Assembly (NCBI RefSeq): GCF_001571225.1
Contig: NZ_BCTJ01000004.1
Location: 124,001 to 188,000, forward strand
Reading direction: 5' to 3'
Source of the DNA: Hydrogenophaga palleronii NBRC 102513
GTDB lineage: Bacteria; Pseudomonadota; Gammaproteobacteria; Burkholderiales; Burkholderiaceae_C
DNA: 64,000 nt
Shown here piece after piece: positions 34,811 to 46,559 of the stretch. Position 1 is the first letter of the stretch. Every line of letters begins with the position of its first letter. Position numbers and translations under genes: made by a program. The notes under the pieces were generated by a model. It saw nothing but the letters and a program-made list of their open reading frames with translations. It ran no database searches and was not told where the DNA came from.

Positions 34811-35755
34811 ATGACCAATCCTGCCACCCGCACCGTGATCAACCTGCGCCAGCTCGAAGTGTTGCGCGCCGTGATGCGCTACCGCACCACCACCGGTGCC
34901 GCTGAAGAGCTGGGCATGTCGCAGCCCGCCGTAAGCAATGCCATCAAGCTGGCCGAAGCCAAGGTCGGCGTTGCCCTTTTCGACCGCATCAGCAACCGTT
35001 TGCAACCCACGGCAGATGCCCAGTTGCTGCTGGCCGATGCCGAGCCGTTGTTCCGCCTGCACGAGGCGATCCAGCGCAAAGCCTGGGACTTGCGCACCGG
35101 GCGTGCCGGCGTGTTGCGAATCGCTTCGACCGCCGAACTGTCACAGATGCTGGTGCCTGGCGTGCTGCGCCTGCTGCAGGACGCCCATCCCGATGTGCGC
35201 ATTGCGCTGGAGACGGTGCGCATGGACGAGTTGTTGGAAAGCGTGGAGAGCGGCAGCGCCGACATCGGCATGGCCATGCGCCCGCCACCGCGGCCGAGCC
35301 TGGTGCGCGAGGTGCTGATCGAGTCCGAGTTGATGTGCCTCTGCCCGCCGAACGACCCGCTGGCCAACATGCCGGTGCTGACGCCGTTCGACGTGCAGGG
35401 CCGTGACACCATCGGGCCGGCCTCCGGCAGTCCACTGGGTGTCCTGCTGGACGCCGCGTTCGAGCGCTTCGGCGAACGCTACAGCCCCGGTATCGAGGCG
35501 CGCTTTTCCAACGTGGCCGCACCGCTGGTGGAGCAAGGCCTCGGCATCGCTTTCGTGGACGAACTCACCGCGCGCCACCGGCCGCAGGCGGACTATTCGG
35601 TGCACCGCTTTAGCCCGCGCGTGCCGATCAAGGTCTGTGCGCTGGTGCTGCGCGATCGGCCGGTGCAGCGCATGACGAAAGCGTTTCTCGAACTCGCGCG
35701 CGAGTTCCTGCAGGCGCGTTTGAACACGGGCCCGGCCACACCGGGCGTGCCCTGA
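34811..35755 (+). CDS. LysR-family regulator, probably of the adjacent ABC-transport/catabolic operon
   Basis: The 314-residue protein has a LysR HTH, 'LRQLEVLRAVMRYRTTTGAA' then 'EELGMSQPAVSNAIKLAEAK', and a substrate-binding domain starting about 'GVLRIASTAELSQMLVPGVL' with 'FSNVAAPLVEQGLGIAFVDE'. It is divergent from the binding-protein gene with a dyad in between. Such proteins activate uptake and breakdown of the compound they sense. The start at 34811 places the HTH at the usual position; an earlier in-frame start at 34685 adds unrelated residues. It ends three bases from the YqhA-like gene. Confidence 0.93.
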   Translation: MTNPATRTVINLRQLEVLRAVMRYRTTTGAAEELGMSQPAVSNAIKLAEAKVGVALFDRISNRLQPTADAQLLLADAEPLFRLHEAIQRKAWDLRTGRAGVLRIASTAELSQMLVPGVLRLLQDAHPDVRIALETVRMDELLESVESGSADIGMAMRPPPRPSLVREVLIESELMCLCPPNDPLANMPVLTPFDVQGRDTIGPASGSPLGVLLDAAFERFGERYSPGIEARFSNVAAPLVEQGLGIAFVDELTARHRPQADYSVHRFSPRVPIKVCALVLRDRPVQRMTKAFLELAREFLQARLNTGPATPGVP

Positions 35756-35758
35756 GGC

Positions 35759-36358
35759 TCAGTGGTCGCCCTTGGGCGGGGGTGCCATCAACCGGTCCGT
35801 CATGGCAATCGCCATGGCGCTGAGCAGGAACACCACGTGGATGATGGTCTGCCACATCAGCACCTTCTCGTCGTAGTTGGCGGCGTTGATGAAGGTCTTG
35901 AGCAGGTGGATCGAGCTGATGCCGATGATGGCCGTGGCCAGCTTGACCTTGAGCACCGAGGCGTTCACGTGGCTGAGCCACTCGGGCTGGTCGGGGTGGT
36001 TCTCCAGGTGCATGCGGCTGACGAAGGTTTCGTAGCCACCCACGATCACCATGATCAGCAGGTTGGAGATCATGACCACGTCGATCAGCGCCAGCAGCAC
36101 CAGCATGATCACGGTCTCGTTGAGGCCGGTGAGTGCCACGTCGCTCTTGTAGCCAATGCCGTTGATGAGTTTCTCCAGCGCCTCCTGGTTGCCAAAGGCC
36201 GCTTCGACCAGGTGGACCAGTTCGACCCAGAAATGGAACACGTAGATGGCTTGCGCGGCGATCAGGCCGATGTAGAGCGGAAGCTGCAGCCAGCGGCTGG
36301 CGAAGATGAGGTTGGGCAGGGCGCGGATCGGGGCGGCGGCTTTGGCGGGGTGGCTCAT
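35759..36358 (-). CDS. YqhA/UPF0114 family membrane protein
   Basis: The 199-residue inner-membrane protein has four or so hydrophobic stretches and the family segments '[20 protein letters not shown]', '[20 protein letters not shown]' and '[20 protein letters not shown]'. Its function is not established in any organism I can name with confidence. The ATG at 36356-36358 gives the usual family length; the longer frame to 36796 overlaps acs. It is convergent with lysR and divergent from acs. Confidence 0.9.
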   Translation of the reverse strand: MSHPAKAAAPIRALPNLIFASRWLQLPLYIGLIAAQAIYVFHFWVELVHLVEAAFGNQEALEKLINGIGYKSDVALTGLNETVIMLVLLALIDVVMISNLLIMVIVGGYETFVSRMHLENHPDQPEWLSHVNASVLKVKLATAIIGISSIHLLKTFINAANYDEKVLMWQTIIHVVFLLSAMAIAMTDRLMAPPPKGDH

Positions 36359-36578
36359 GGGAGGTGACACAATGTGCCGTGCGCCCGGGATGGGCAGGCA
36401 GGCGGCGGGCGGTATTGTAGGTCTGCGCCGGCCCGCTCCATGGGCGTTGGCCCATGGCCTTTCCGACACCCAGAACCCGGGAAATTTGCCCGATGCACGC
36501 CCTTGTAAGAGAGTCGTAAGAGCCCTTGCGCACAGTGCCGTGCTGTCCGAAGCCCCCATACCATCAGGAGACTGTCCC
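36359..36578. promoter_or_regulatory. Divergent promoter region upstream of acs
   Basis: A 220-base gap separates the YqhA-like and acs starts. The acs side has a CAGGAG ribosome site seven bases from its ATG. The direct repeat-like GTAAGAG (36504-36510 and 36516-36522) is visible before it. No consensus sigma-70 or sigma-54 promoter stands out. Confidence 0.35.
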
Positions 36579-38573
<1,995 letters not shown>

Positions 38574-38645
38574 TCCAGGCCGCGCAGGCGCGCGTGGCCA
38601 TGGCTGCGCTCAAGCCTGCGATCACCTGCGGTGAAGTGCGCAGGC

Positions 38646-38678
38646 GAAAAAAAACCGCTGCAGAGCAGCGGTTTTTTT
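38646..38678. terminator. Bidirectional intrinsic terminator between acs and the cytochrome c gene
   Basis: CCGCTGC (38655-38661) pairs with GCAGCGG (38665-38671) around AGA, with eight A's before and seven T's (38672-38678) after. It can serve acs on the plus strand and the cytochrome gene on the minus strand. Confidence 0.93.
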
Positions 38679-38696
38679 GCGTGTTGCCCAGTGTGT

Positions 38697-38999
38697 TTAC
38701 TGGGTCATGATCCAGGCCGCGAGCTTCTTGGCGTCGGCTTCATTGACCTGTGGGTTCGCCGGCATGGGGATCGCGCCCCAGACGCCCGAGCCGCCCTTGA
38801 CGATCTTGGCGGCCAGCGCGTCGACGGCCTTGGCGTCGCCTGCGTACTTCTTGGCCACGTCCTTGTACGACGGACCCACCAGCTTCTTGTCGACCGCGTG
38901 GCAAGCCATGCAGTTCTTGCTCTTGGCCAGAGCTTCATCGGCCATCGCGGGCGCCGCCAGCGTGGTGATGGCGGCCATAATCAGGAGAGCGCGTTTCAT
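38697..38999 (-). CDS. Small class I cytochrome c (c551/c552 type)
   Basis: The 100-residue precursor has a signal peptide ending 'APAMA' and a mature domain of about 80 residues. The haem-binding CxxCH is in 'KSKNCMACHAVDKKLVGPSY' and the axial Met in 'GVWGAIPMPANPQVNEADAK'. It is a periplasmic electron carrier, probably to a terminal oxidase or peroxidase. It is a monocistronic gene with a terminator directly after it and a divergent small membrane protein before it. Confidence 0.95.
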   Translation of the reverse strand: MKRALLIMAAITTLAAPAMADEALAKSKNCMACHAVDKKLVGPSYKDVAKKYAGDAKAVDALAAKIVKGGSGVWGAIPMPANPQVNEADAKKLAAWIMTQ

Positions 39000-39121
39000 G
39001 GGTGTGTCCTTGTAGGTGGGTATCGAGAGAACTGACGGGCCGATTTTACCGATCCGGCTTCCTCAGAAACGAGCGCTTACAGTTTCTTGCCCGCTTCATG
39101 CGGGCTTTACGGGAGTTTGTG

Positions 39122-39367
39122 ATGTATTTGCTGATCGCGGGCGTCGTGCTGTTGCTGCTCAAGTACATGGAGGTCGGTTTCGTCGCCGGCTGGTCGTGGT
39201 GGTGGGTGCTGTCGCCCTTTGCCGCGGCCGTGGTGTGGTGGGCCTGGGCCGACTCGACCGGCTACACCAAGCGCAAGGCGATGGAAAAGATGGACCAGAA
39301 GAAGAAGGACCGCATCGACAAGCAGCGCGAAGCGCTGGGCATCAAGCCCAAGCGGCCTTCGCGCTGA
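39122..39367 (+). CDS. Small Trp-rich membrane protein (TIGR04438-like)
   Basis: The 81-residue protein has two hydrophobic stretches with many tryptophans ('VAGWSWWWVLSPFAAAVVWW') followed by a basic tail 'KRKAMEKMDQKKKDRIDKQR'. Proteins of this shape are widespread in Burkholderiales and of unknown function. The ATG at 39122 follows GGGAG. Longer in-frame starts upstream give residues unlike the family. It converges on ilvD with a 15-base gap. Confidence 0.85.
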   Translation: MYLLIAGVVLLLLKYMEVGFVAGWSWWWVLSPFAAAVVWWAWADSTGYTKRKAMEKMDQKKKDRIDKQREALGIKPKRPSR

Positions 39368-39382
39368 GCACCGCGTTCAGCC

Positions 39383-41089
39383 TCAGTAGTTGTCGAGCAC
39401 GGCGCCCTTGCTGGCGCTGGCCGCGTTGAACGCAAACTTGGCCTGCACGCCACGCGTGTAGCGCGGCGCCGGTGGTGTCCAGCCTTCGCGGCGTCGGGCC
39501 AGTTCGGCCTCGGGCACATTCAGTTCCAGCTTGAGTTCATGGGCGTCGATGGTGATCGAGTCGCCCTCGTTCACGAACGCGATGGTGCCGCCGGCCGCTG
39601 CCTCGGGTGCCACGTGGCCCACCACCATGCCCCAGGTGCCGCCGCTGAAACGGCCGTCGGTGATCAGGCCCACGCTCTCGCCCAGGCCGGCGCCAATCAG
39701 CGCACCGGTCGGGGCCAGCATCTCGGGCATGCCCGGGCCGCCCTTGGGGCCGAGGTAACGCAACACCATCACGTCACCGGCGACGATCTTGCCGTCGAGG
39801 ATGGCCTTGAGGGCCGATTGTTCGTCGTCGAACACACGCGCCGGGCCGGTGATGACCGGGTTCTTCAGCCCGGTGATCTTGGCGACCGCGCCTTCGGGTG
39901 AGAGGTTGCCCTTCAGGATGGCGAGGTGGCCTTCGGCGTACATGGGGTTGTGTATCGGGCGGATCACATCCTGGTCGGCGCGCGGCGCATCGGGCACGTC
40001 CTTCAGCACCTCGGCAATGGTCTGGCCGCTGATGGTGAGGCAGTCGCCGTGCAGCAGGCCGGCGTTGAGCAGCACCTTCATCACCTGCGGAATGCCGCCG
40101 GCCTGGTGCAGGTCCACCGCGAGGTACTTGCCCGAGGGTTTCAGGTCGCACAGCACCGGGGTCTTCTTGCGGACGCGCTCGAAGTCGTCGATGGTCCATT
40201 CCACGCCTGCCGCGTGCGCGATGGCGAGGAAGTGCAGCACCGCGTTGGTGGAGCCGCCGGTGGCCATGATCACGGCCACCGCGTTCTCCAGCGCCTTGCG
40301 GGTCACGATGTCGCGCGGCTTGATGTCTTTCTTGATGGCTTCGATCAGCACGCGGGCAGACTCCTTGGCCGAGTTCTGTTTCTCGTCGTGCGGGTTGGCC
40401 ATGGTGCTGGAGTAGGGCAGCGACAGGCCCAGCGCCTCAAAAGACGAAGACATGGTGTTGGCGGTGTACATGCCGCCGCACGAGCCCGAGCCGGGGATGG
40501 CGCGCATCTCGATCTCGCGCAGGTCTTCGTCGCTCAGGTTGCCGGCGGCGTTCTGGCCCACGGCCTCGAACACGCTGACGATGTTGAGGTCTTGCCCCTT
40601 GTAGCGGCCAGGCAGGATGGTGCCGCCATACACATAGATGGCCGGCACGTTGGCGCGCAGCATGCCCATCATGCCGCCCGGCATGTTCTTGTCGCAGCCG
40701 CCGACCACCACCACGCCATCCATCCACTGGCCCTGCACGCAGGTCTCGATGCAGTCGCTGATGACTTCGCGGCTCACCAGCGAGTACTTCATGCCCTCGG
40801 TGCCCATGGCCATGCCGTCGGAGATGGTGGGCGTGCCGAACACCTGCGCGTTGCCGCCGGCTTCCTCGATGCCGGCGATGGCCGCGTCGGCCAGCTTCTG
40901 CAGGCCGCTGTTGCACGGGGTGATGGTGCTGTGGCCGTTGGCCACGCCCACCATGGGTTTCTTGAAGTCGCTTTCCTCGTAGCCCATGGCGTAGTACATG
41001 GAGCGGTTGGGCGCGCGGGCCTTGCCTTGCGTGATGTTGGCGCTGCGGCTGTTGATGGCCTTGATGGGGATGCTTTTGCTGTCTGCCAT
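39383..41089 (-). CDS. ilvD: Dihydroxy-acid dehydratase
   Basis: The 568-residue Fe-S enzyme makes the 2-keto-acid precursors of valine, isoleucine and leucine. Cluster cysteines lie in '[14 protein letters not shown]', '[17 protein letters not shown]' and '[20 protein letters not shown]'. '[20 protein letters not shown]' near the C-terminus is the IlvD/Edd signature. The ATG at 41087-41089 is the family start; the frame extends upstream to 41233 without homology. A LysR gene is divergent (128-base gap). Confidence 0.97.
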   Translation of the reverse strand: MADSKSIPIKAINSRSANITQGKARAPNRSMYYAMGYEESDFKKPMVGVANGHSTITPCNSGLQKLADAAIAGIEEAGGNAQVFGTPTISDGMAMGTEGMKYSLVSREVISDCIETCVQGQWMDGVVVVGGCDKNMPGGMMGMLRANVPAIYVYGGTILPGRYKGQDLNIVSVFEAVGQNAAGNLSDEDLREIEMRAIPGSGSCGGMYTANTMSSSFEALGLSLPYSSTMANPHDEKQNSAKESARVLIEAIKKDIKPRDIVTRKALENAVAVIMATGGSTNAVLHFLAIAHAAGVEWTIDDFERVRKKTPVLCDLKPSGKYLAVDLHQAGGIPQVMKVLLNAGLLHGDCLTISGQTIAEVLKDVPDAPRADQDVIRPIHNPMYAEGHLAILKGNLSPEGAVAKITGLKNPVITGPARVFDDEQSALKAILDGKIVAGDVMVLRYLGPKGGPGMPEMLAPTGALIGAGLGESVGLITDGRFSGGTWGMVVGHVAPEAAAGGTIAFVNEGDSITIDAHELKLELNVPEAELARRREGWTPPAPRYTRGVQAKFAFNAASASKGAVLDNY

Positions 41090-41217
41090 GGGTGTCTCTT
41101 CTGCGTGGGGTGGAGGACGGTGGCCAGCGCGTCGGCAGGCCTTGCCGAGGGCCAGTATGCGGCAGGCATCCCAGCATTTCCAATTGATTTGAGGGCCTGC
41201 TCTGATATGTTCGGCGT

Positions 41218-42210
41218 ATGACAGCGCTGACAAAAGAACGGCACATCGAATGGCGGCAATGGCGCCAGTTTCTCGCCGTGGCCGAAGAACTGCACTTCGG
41301 CCGCGCCGCCGCGCGCCTGCACATGACGCAGCCGCCGCTGACCCAGGCCATCGCCGGCCTGGAGCAGGCGCTGGGCGTGCGCCTGTTCGAGCGCACCAAG
41401 CGCAGCGTGGCGCTCACCCCGGCCGGCGCCGCCCTGCTGCCCGAGGTGCAGGCCCTGCTGGCGCGTGCTGCCACTTTGCCGCCGCTGGCGCGGGCCGCCG
41501 CCGCGGGTGAGCTGGGGCGCTTGCGGCTGGCCTTCGTGTCCACCGTCGGCTTCGAGCTGTTGCCACGCTGGGTGCGGGCCTTTCGCCAGCGCTGGCCGCA
41601 GGTGGCGCTGGAGCTGATCGAGGCCACCGGCGACGTGCAGATGGAACTGCTGGCGCGCGGTGAGGTGGACGCCGGCATGCTGCTGCACTCGCCGGGTTTC
41701 CAGGCCACCGGGCTGGCGCAGGCGCGCATGGCCAGCGAGCCGCTGGTGGTGGCCCTGCCCGAAGCGCACCCGCTGGCCGCGCTGGACCACCCGGGCCTGG
41801 CCGCGCTGTTGGCCGAACCACTGGTGATCTTTCCGCGCCGCATCCTGCCCACGTTGCACGACGGCATTTTTGCGCTGTACCACGCGGCGGGCCTGGCGCC
41901 GCGGGTGGCGCAGGAGGCGATCCAGATGCAGACCATCGTGAACCTGGTCTCGGCCGGCCTGGGCGTGGCCTGGGTGCCGCAGAGCGTGCGCCAGTTCCAG
42001 CGCCCGGGCGTGGTCTACCGCAGCCCGCGCCCGTCCCGTGGGCGCAGCGTGCCGGTGTGCGAGACCAGCCTGGTGTGGCGCACCGACGCGGTCAGCCCGA
42101 CGCTGGCCCATTTCATTGCTTTTGCGCAGGCGCAGCAGGGCCAGGAAACCACCCCGCGCACCGCCCCACGCACCGACGCGGCGCGCGTCAGGGACTCTCG
42201 TGGGGCCTGA
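41218..42210 (+). CDS. LysR-family regulator divergent from ilvD
   Basis: The 330-residue protein has a LysR HTH, '[20 protein letters not shown]' and '[20 protein letters not shown]', and an effector domain from about '[20 protein letters not shown]' to '[20 protein letters not shown]'. The HFGRAA/TQPPLTQ form is common in CatM/BenM-like and IlvY-like members. Its position suggests control of ilvD or of lgt downstream (35 bases); neither is proven. The last 25 residues are a Thr/Arg-rich tail. Confidence 0.93.
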   Translation: MTALTKERHIEWRQWRQFLAVAEELHFGRAAARLHMTQPPLTQAIAGLEQALGVRLFERTKRSVALTPAGAALLPEVQALLARAATLPPLARAAAAGELGRLRLAFVSTVGFELLPRWVRAFRQRWPQVALELIEATGDVQMELLARGEVDAGMLLHSPGFQATGLAQARMASEPLVVALPEAHPLAALDHPGLAALLAEPLVIFPRRILPTLHDGIFALYHAAGLAPRVAQEAIQMQTIVNLVSAGLGVAWVPQSVRQFQRPGVVYRSPRPSRGRSVPVCETSLVWRTDAVSPTLAHFIAFAQAQQGQETTPRTAPRTDAARVRDSRGA

Positions 42211-42245
42211 CGGCGCCCGTGGTCGGCCCTGCGACAATGCGGCCC

Positions 42246-43052
42246 ATGCTTCAACATCCCCAGATCGACCCCGTCGCCCTGCAAATCGGCCCGCTGGCCA
42301 TCCACTGGTATGGGCTGACCTATCTGCTGGCCTTTGGCCTCTTCATGTGGCTGGCCAACCTGCGGCTGCGGCACCAGCCGTTTGCCGGGATCACCAGCCC
42401 GCCCTGGACGCGCCGCGACGTGGAGGACATCCTGTTCCTCGGCGTGCTCGGCGTGGTGGCCGGCGGGCGCATCGGTTACTGCCTGTTCTACAAGCCGGCG
42501 TATTACCTGTCCCACCCGCTGGAGATCTTTGCGGTCTGGCAGGGCGGCATGAGTTTCCATGGTGGCCTGATCGGCGTGATGCTGGCCATGGTCTGGTACG
42601 CGCACAGCCGCAAGCGCCCCTTCCTGCAGGTGATGGATTTCGTGGCGCCCTGCGTGCCCACCGGCCTGGCCGCGGGGCGGCTGGGCAACTTCATCAACGG
42701 CGAGCTGTGGGGCCGTGTGGCCGACCCGTCATTGCCCTGGGGCATGGTGTTCCGCGGCGCCGGCGACCTGCCGCGCCACCCGTCACAGGTGTACCAGTTC
42801 CTGCTCGAAGGCCTGCTGCTGTTCGTGCTGCTGTGGCTCTACGCCCGCAAGGAGCGCGCGCGCGGCCAGGTGTCTGCCGTGTTCCTGTTCGGGTACGGCG
42901 TGTTCCGCTTCATCGCCGAATTCTTCCGCGAGCCCGATGCCCACCTGGGCCTGCTGTCGCTGGGCATGAGCATGGGCCAGTGGCTGTGCGTGCCCATGAT
43001 CCTGGGCGGCGCCTTCCTGTGGTGGTGGTTCGGGCAGGCCCGCAAGGCCTGA
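42246..43052 (+). CDS. lgt: Prolipoprotein diacylglyceryl transferase
   Basis: The 268-residue inner-membrane enzyme attaches diacylglycerol to lipoprotein precursors. The family signature '[20 protein letters not shown]' and the N-terminal '[20 protein letters not shown]' are present, with '[20 protein letters not shown]' holding the catalytic His-Gly-Gly region. Seven hydrophobic segments are visible. The start at 42246 is the family start. It lies in the same direction as lysR but is a housekeeping gene, and converges on tadG with six bases between. Confidence 0.97.
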   Translation: MLQHPQIDPVALQIGPLAIHWYGLTYLLAFGLFMWLANLRLRHQPFAGITSPPWTRRDVEDILFLGVLGVVAGGRIGYCLFYKPAYYLSHPLEIFAVWQGGMSFHGGLIGVMLAMVWYAHSRKRPFLQVMDFVAPCVPTGLAAGRLGNFINGELWGRVADPSLPWGMVFRGAGDLPRHPSQVYQFLLEGLLLFVLLWLYARKERARGQVSAVFLFGYGVFRFIAEFFREPDAHLGLLSLGMSMGQWLCVPMILGGAFLWWWFGQARKA

Positions 43053-43058
43053 TCGGGG

Positions 43059-45161
43059 TCAGTACACCAGGTGCGCGCGCGCCTGGCAGCTGAGGGTATG
43101 CAGCTTCACATCGGCCTGCCCGAGCTTGATGCCCAGCAGGTCCAGCAATGGTGTGAGGGTGGCGGAGCCAATGCTGTCCAGGGCCGGTGACAGAGCCCTG
43201 ACCAAGGGGTCGAGCAACAGGCCCAGCGTGGCCAACAGCGAGTTCGACACCGTATTGCCGCCACTGGAGGTGTTGCCGCTGAGAGCGTCCTGGATCTCGC
43301 TGCGGCAACCACCATCGCTCCCCGAGCCATACAGCAAGCCTCCGCCGGTGCACTGGTTGCCCAGCAAGCCGCCGAGAATGCCACCCAACAGATTGCCCAC
43401 GGTGTTGAGCAGGCCGGTGACCAGGCCACCGATGCCGGTGACGGCGTTGTTGAGATCGGCTGCGCCTTGTTTGATCTTCGCGTCCACTGCCGCCAGCACC
43501 TGTCTGCGGCAGTTGCTGCTGTTGCAATTGGCGGAGCCGAAGAGCTCCGTTGCGGTGGATGCCCACAGCCTCGCGGCGAGGGCGGCGGCGCCGGGGCCGC
43601 TGGACGGTGCCCCCAATCTGTTGCCAAGCGCATCGTTCAGCAAGCTGCTGGTGAGCCCGCTCAAGGAGGTGCCGAGGTCCAGGCTTGTCGTGTGGGGCAC
43701 CGTGTCCATGCACCTTGCAGGATCGTCCTTGCAGGAAGGCAGTGTGGTGTAGGCCGTCGACGACGAGCCGACATTGGCATGCAGCCTCGTGCTCAGTTGA
43801 ACGGGCACACCGAGCACCGTCAGCGTGAGCAGGTTGGCCCGCTCCAGGTTGTTCTCACAACTGTCCTTGGTCGAAAAGACGTTTGCCTCGTTGGTGTGCC
43901 TGCCCACACACAGTTTCATCAGGGACGGCTCGACTTCGATGGTGGCTTGCTCGTGGCCCTGGGCGGTGCGCTGTGCGGGGTTACACATGGCCGTCAGCGT
44001 GCCTTTGGCGGCGGCTACGTCGATCATGATGGGCACGTCGATATCGAGTGAGGCCAGGCCCAGGTTGATCGAGGGCGGATTCACCCGGGCATAGACGCGC
44101 AACTGCCCGGTGTACGCGGTGGCGCCGACGCTGCCGATGCCGATGGAAGGAGGCTCAACCAGGGCGACCTTGGCACCGACCAGGCCCGGTAGGGCAACAT
44201 TCAGGTCGATGAAGTGGTTGCCGTTGGCGATGGCGAGCGCGGTGCCAACAAGATCGAGCAGGTTGACGTTGGCGCTCAGGCCGGATTGGCCATCCGCCGT
44301 CTCCAGCAGCACGCCTGAACGGGAGGCGTCACTGAACAGGGGGATGTGTGCCCGCAGCGCTTCCAGTTTGAGCTGGCCAGAGAGCCGTTGAAGCAACTGC
44401 ACCTGCGCCAGTGCCGTGTTGCCTTGCGCCTGCAAGGCCGTGACCGAAGCGTTGAGCAATCCGCCGAGCGTGAGATCCCTGACCTCTGTCAGGTTGTTGA
44501 GGGTGCCGATGTCTGCGCCCGTCGACACCGGAACCCCAAGTGCGGCGAGCAGGCCCGACGGCGTGATGCTGGCGTTGGTCAGGCCTTGGTAGCTCAGCAC
44601 GTCGGTGTCGGTCACATCGAGGCCAACGGTTTTGAGGATGTTGGGCAGGAGCGAGTTGTCTTCCAGACGCAGCAGGCGTGAGCCGACCGAGAACGACGCC
44701 AGCGGGTCGGTAACAGCGGCCACCGCTTCGGTGCGCAGGGTGCGCACGCCGGGGAAGAACGCGAGCAGCGGTGGTGGTGTTCCGGTGATCTGCACGTGCA
44801 CCGCGTTGTAGGCGGTTTGTCCGGCGACGAAGTTGCGCTCGGTGGCCTGGGCAGGGTCCCAGCGGCCGCAATTGATGGTGGGTGTGAAGCCGGCCAGGTT
44901 CTGTGTTGCGTTGGCGAGCGCGGCGGCATGGGCTGCCGTGCAGTCGGTGGGCTGCACCGAGGAGGCTCCTGCGATGGCCGCGAGGTCGGCGGTCTTCTGC
45001 AGCTCGCGCTTCATGAAGAACAGGTAGCCGAGCTCGGTGCCGATCAGGGCGATCACGATCAGGCTCAGGGCGATGGCTGCGTTGATGACGATGGAGCCCG
45101 CCTCGCGCCGGCGCCCGGTGGCGCGGCGCGGCTCGTTCATGGGCGTGGGGCTGGGGTTCAT
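43059..45161 (-). CDS. tadG: TadG-like pseudopilin-related membrane protein
   Basis: The 700-residue protein has an N-terminal anchor, 'SIVINAAIALSLIVIALIGT', followed by the TadG-type segment 'FFMKRELQKTADLAAIAGAS'. The remainder, about 600 residues, is a periplasmic domain rich in Leu/Gly/Asn/Ser with Cys pairs but no recognisable von Willebrand A motif. The position that is Glu(+5) in true pilins is Asn here, so it is probably not processed like the pilin. It is the last gene of the tad locus. Confidence 0.8.
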   Translation of the reverse strand: MNPSPTPMNEPRRATGRRREAGSIVINAAIALSLIVIALIGTELGYLFFMKRELQKTADLAAIAGASSVQPTDCTAAHAAALANATQNLAGFTPTINCGRWDPAQATERNFVAGQTAYNAVHVQITGTPPPLLAFFPGVRTLRTEAVAAVTDPLASFSVGSRLLRLEDNSLLPNILKTVGLDVTDTDVLSYQGLTNASITPSGLLAALGVPVSTGADIGTLNNLTEVRDLTLGGLLNASVTALQAQGNTALAQVQLLQRLSGQLKLEALRAHIPLFSDASRSGVLLETADGQSGLSANVNLLDLVGTALAIANGNHFIDLNVALPGLVGAKVALVEPPSIGIGSVGATAYTGQLRVYARVNPPSINLGLASLDIDVPIMIDVAAAKGTLTAMCNPAQRTAQGHEQATIEVEPSLMKLCVGRHTNEANVFSTKDSCENNLERANLLTLTVLGVPVQLSTRLHANVGSSSTAYTTLPSCKDDPARCMDTVPHTTSLDLGTSLSGLTSSLLNDALGNRLGAPSSGPGAAALAARLWASTATELFGSANCNSSNCRRQVLAAVDAKIKQGAADLNNAVTGIGGLVTGLLNTVGNLLGGILGGLLGNQCTGGGLLYGSGSDGGCRSEIQDALSGNTSSGGNTVSNSLLATLGLLLDPLVRALSPALDSIGSATLTPLLDLLGIKLGQADVKLHTLSCQARAHLVY

Positions 45162-45171
45162 CGGTGGCTTT

Positions 45172-45636
45172 CTAGAGCGCGGCGGTGGCGCGGCTGACCA
45201 GCGTTTCGGGCATCCAGCGGGTGGTGTCGAACAGCGGTACCCAGGGCAGCAACTGGCCTTCGCGGTAGGGGTAGCTCACGGTGACGGTGAGTGCATTGCC
45301 GGGCGTGGCCACGTTGACGGTCACGGTCTGCGCGATCCATGCGCGCCGGCTGGCAGCGTTGGTGCTGTGGGCCAGCGGCACGATCAGCGAGCCCGAGAGC
45401 GAGTCCCACACCACGCTGCGGATGTTGTTGCTCGCGTTGGCGAGTTCGGTGCTGTTGGCGGTGCGCAGAGTCGGGAACATCTGCACCGCGCGCGCGCCGT
45501 CGGCCGCCGCGCGCGACACCACCTGCTTGGTGTAGAGCACCGCGCCGAAGGTGGCGATGCCGTACAGCGCCAGCAGCAGGCCCAGCAGCACGAAGGCGAA
45601 TTCGATCGCCGCGATGCCGTGCTGGCGGCGCTTCAC
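45172..45636 (-). CDS. tadE: TadE-like pseudopilin
   Basis: The 154-residue protein has a short basic leader and the processing motif 'RRQHGIAAIEFAFVLLGLLL': cleavage after Gly7 with Glu at +5 of the mature form. 'SRAAADGARAVQMFP' after the helix is typical of TadE. It would be a minor pseudopilin of the Flp pilus, processed by the prepilin peptidase encoded at 54350. Its start overlaps the previous gene by four bases. Confidence 0.88.
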   Translation of the reverse strand: MKRRQHGIAAIEFAFVLLGLLLALYGIATFGAVLYTKQVVSRAAADGARAVQMFPTLRTANSTELANASNNIRSVVWDSLSGSLIVPLAHSTNAASRRAWIAQTVTVNVATPGNALTVTVSYPYREGQLLPWVPLFDTTRWMPETLVSRATAAL

Positions 45637-46139
45637 AGCGCACCTCCGTCCAGCATCACGCTGGCCCGGCCGACCAGTTCGTTGGGCAGGGCAAAACCGG
45701 GGAAGGGGGGCAGCACGCGGTGCAGGTCGCTCAGGCGCACCGTCACGTTGACCTGGCAGCGTTGCGCCCAGCTGTTGCTGCAGGGCAGGGTGCCGGCTGG
45801 CTGCAGGCAGTTGCCGGTGGCGGTCTGGCAGATCTCGGGCAGGGGAATGGTGAGCACCGCATCGGCCGGCTTCCAGCCGAGCGAGCGGTCTTGCGCCACT
45901 TCGCGGGCCTTGCTCTGCCGTGCCACCAGGCTGGTCTGGTGCCGCAGCGCGGCGCGTGCGCCGTCTTCGGCGGCGGTTTGCAGGCCGAAGCGGAAGGTGA
46001 ACAGGATGGCGTAGCAGATGATGGCGTAGACGATGCCGAAGAACAGCAGGAAGGTCATCGCGTATTCGATGGCGTACACGCCGCGCTGGCGCCGCTGCAG
46101 GCGCTGCGAGCGAGGCTGTGGTGCGCGGGTGTGCATCAT
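45633..46139 (-). CDS. tadF: TadE/TadF-like pseudopilin
   Basis: The 168-residue protein has a basic leader and 'RRQRGVYAIEYAMTFLLFFG', with cleavage after Gly and Glu at +5. 'LQTAAEDGARAALRHQTS' follows the helix, and there is a Cys-rich segment ('EICQTATGNCLQPAGTLPCS') later. It is paired with the TadE-like gene by a four-base overlap. Two adjacent pseudopilins match the TadE/TadF layout; which is which is assigned by order only. Confidence 0.82.
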   Translation of the reverse strand: MMHTRAPQPRSQRLQRRQRGVYAIEYAMTFLLFFGIVYAIICYAILFTFRFGLQTAAEDGARAALRHQTSLVARQSKAREVAQDRSLGWKPADAVLTIPLPEICQTATGNCLQPAGTLPCSNSWAQRCQVNVTVRLSDLHRVLPPFPGFALPNELVGRASVMLDGGAL

Positions 46140-46191
46140 GCCGGGCGGTCCTGTCGGTGGTGCTGCTGCGTGTGCTGCGGCGGCGCGTGGC

Positions 46192-46527
46192 TTACTGCTT
46201 TTCCAGGTGCGAGCCGAACCAGGCCGGCACCGGCTGCTCGAAGCTCTTGAGGTAACGCTGCTGGCTCAGCTCGGCCACCGCGCCGTCGATGGGCCGCGGC
46301 GTGGCCGAGGCCTCGCGGCCTTCGCGCTGGCGCTGCAGCAGGCTGTAGGTGGCGTCGCCCACACGCGTCACATGCGCCGCAGGCGCCTCGGGTGCGGCAG
46401 CGCTGGCCTCGGTGGCGGTGGCAGGGGCGGTGGCTTCGGGGCTGGTCTGTGCCCACAGCGGCGTGGCCACGGCCAGCGCGGCACACAGGGGCAGACAACG
46501 CAGCGGGTGCAGAGAGGTCTTGGTCAT
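46192..46527 (-). CDS. DUF3613 family small exported protein of the tad locus
   Basis: The 111-residue protein has a signal peptide ending 'ATPLWAQ', an Ala/Thr/Glu-rich linker, and a short conserved region 'VGDATYSLLQRQREGREAS' with 'PIDGAVAELSQQRYLKSFE'. Proteins of this type accompany tad genes in Burkholderiales; their role is unknown. The ATG at 46525-46527 is chosen because a longer frame to 47148 overlaps tadD and lacks a signal peptide. Confidence 0.85.
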   Translation of the reverse strand: MTKTSLHPLRCLPLCAALAVATPLWAQTSPEATAPATATEASAAAPEAPAAHVTRVGDATYSLLQRQREGREASATPRPIDGAVAELSQQRYLKSFEQPVPAWFGSHLEKQ

Positions 46528-46559
46528 GGAGCGTCCTTGGTGGGTGTGTGACAGGAAAT

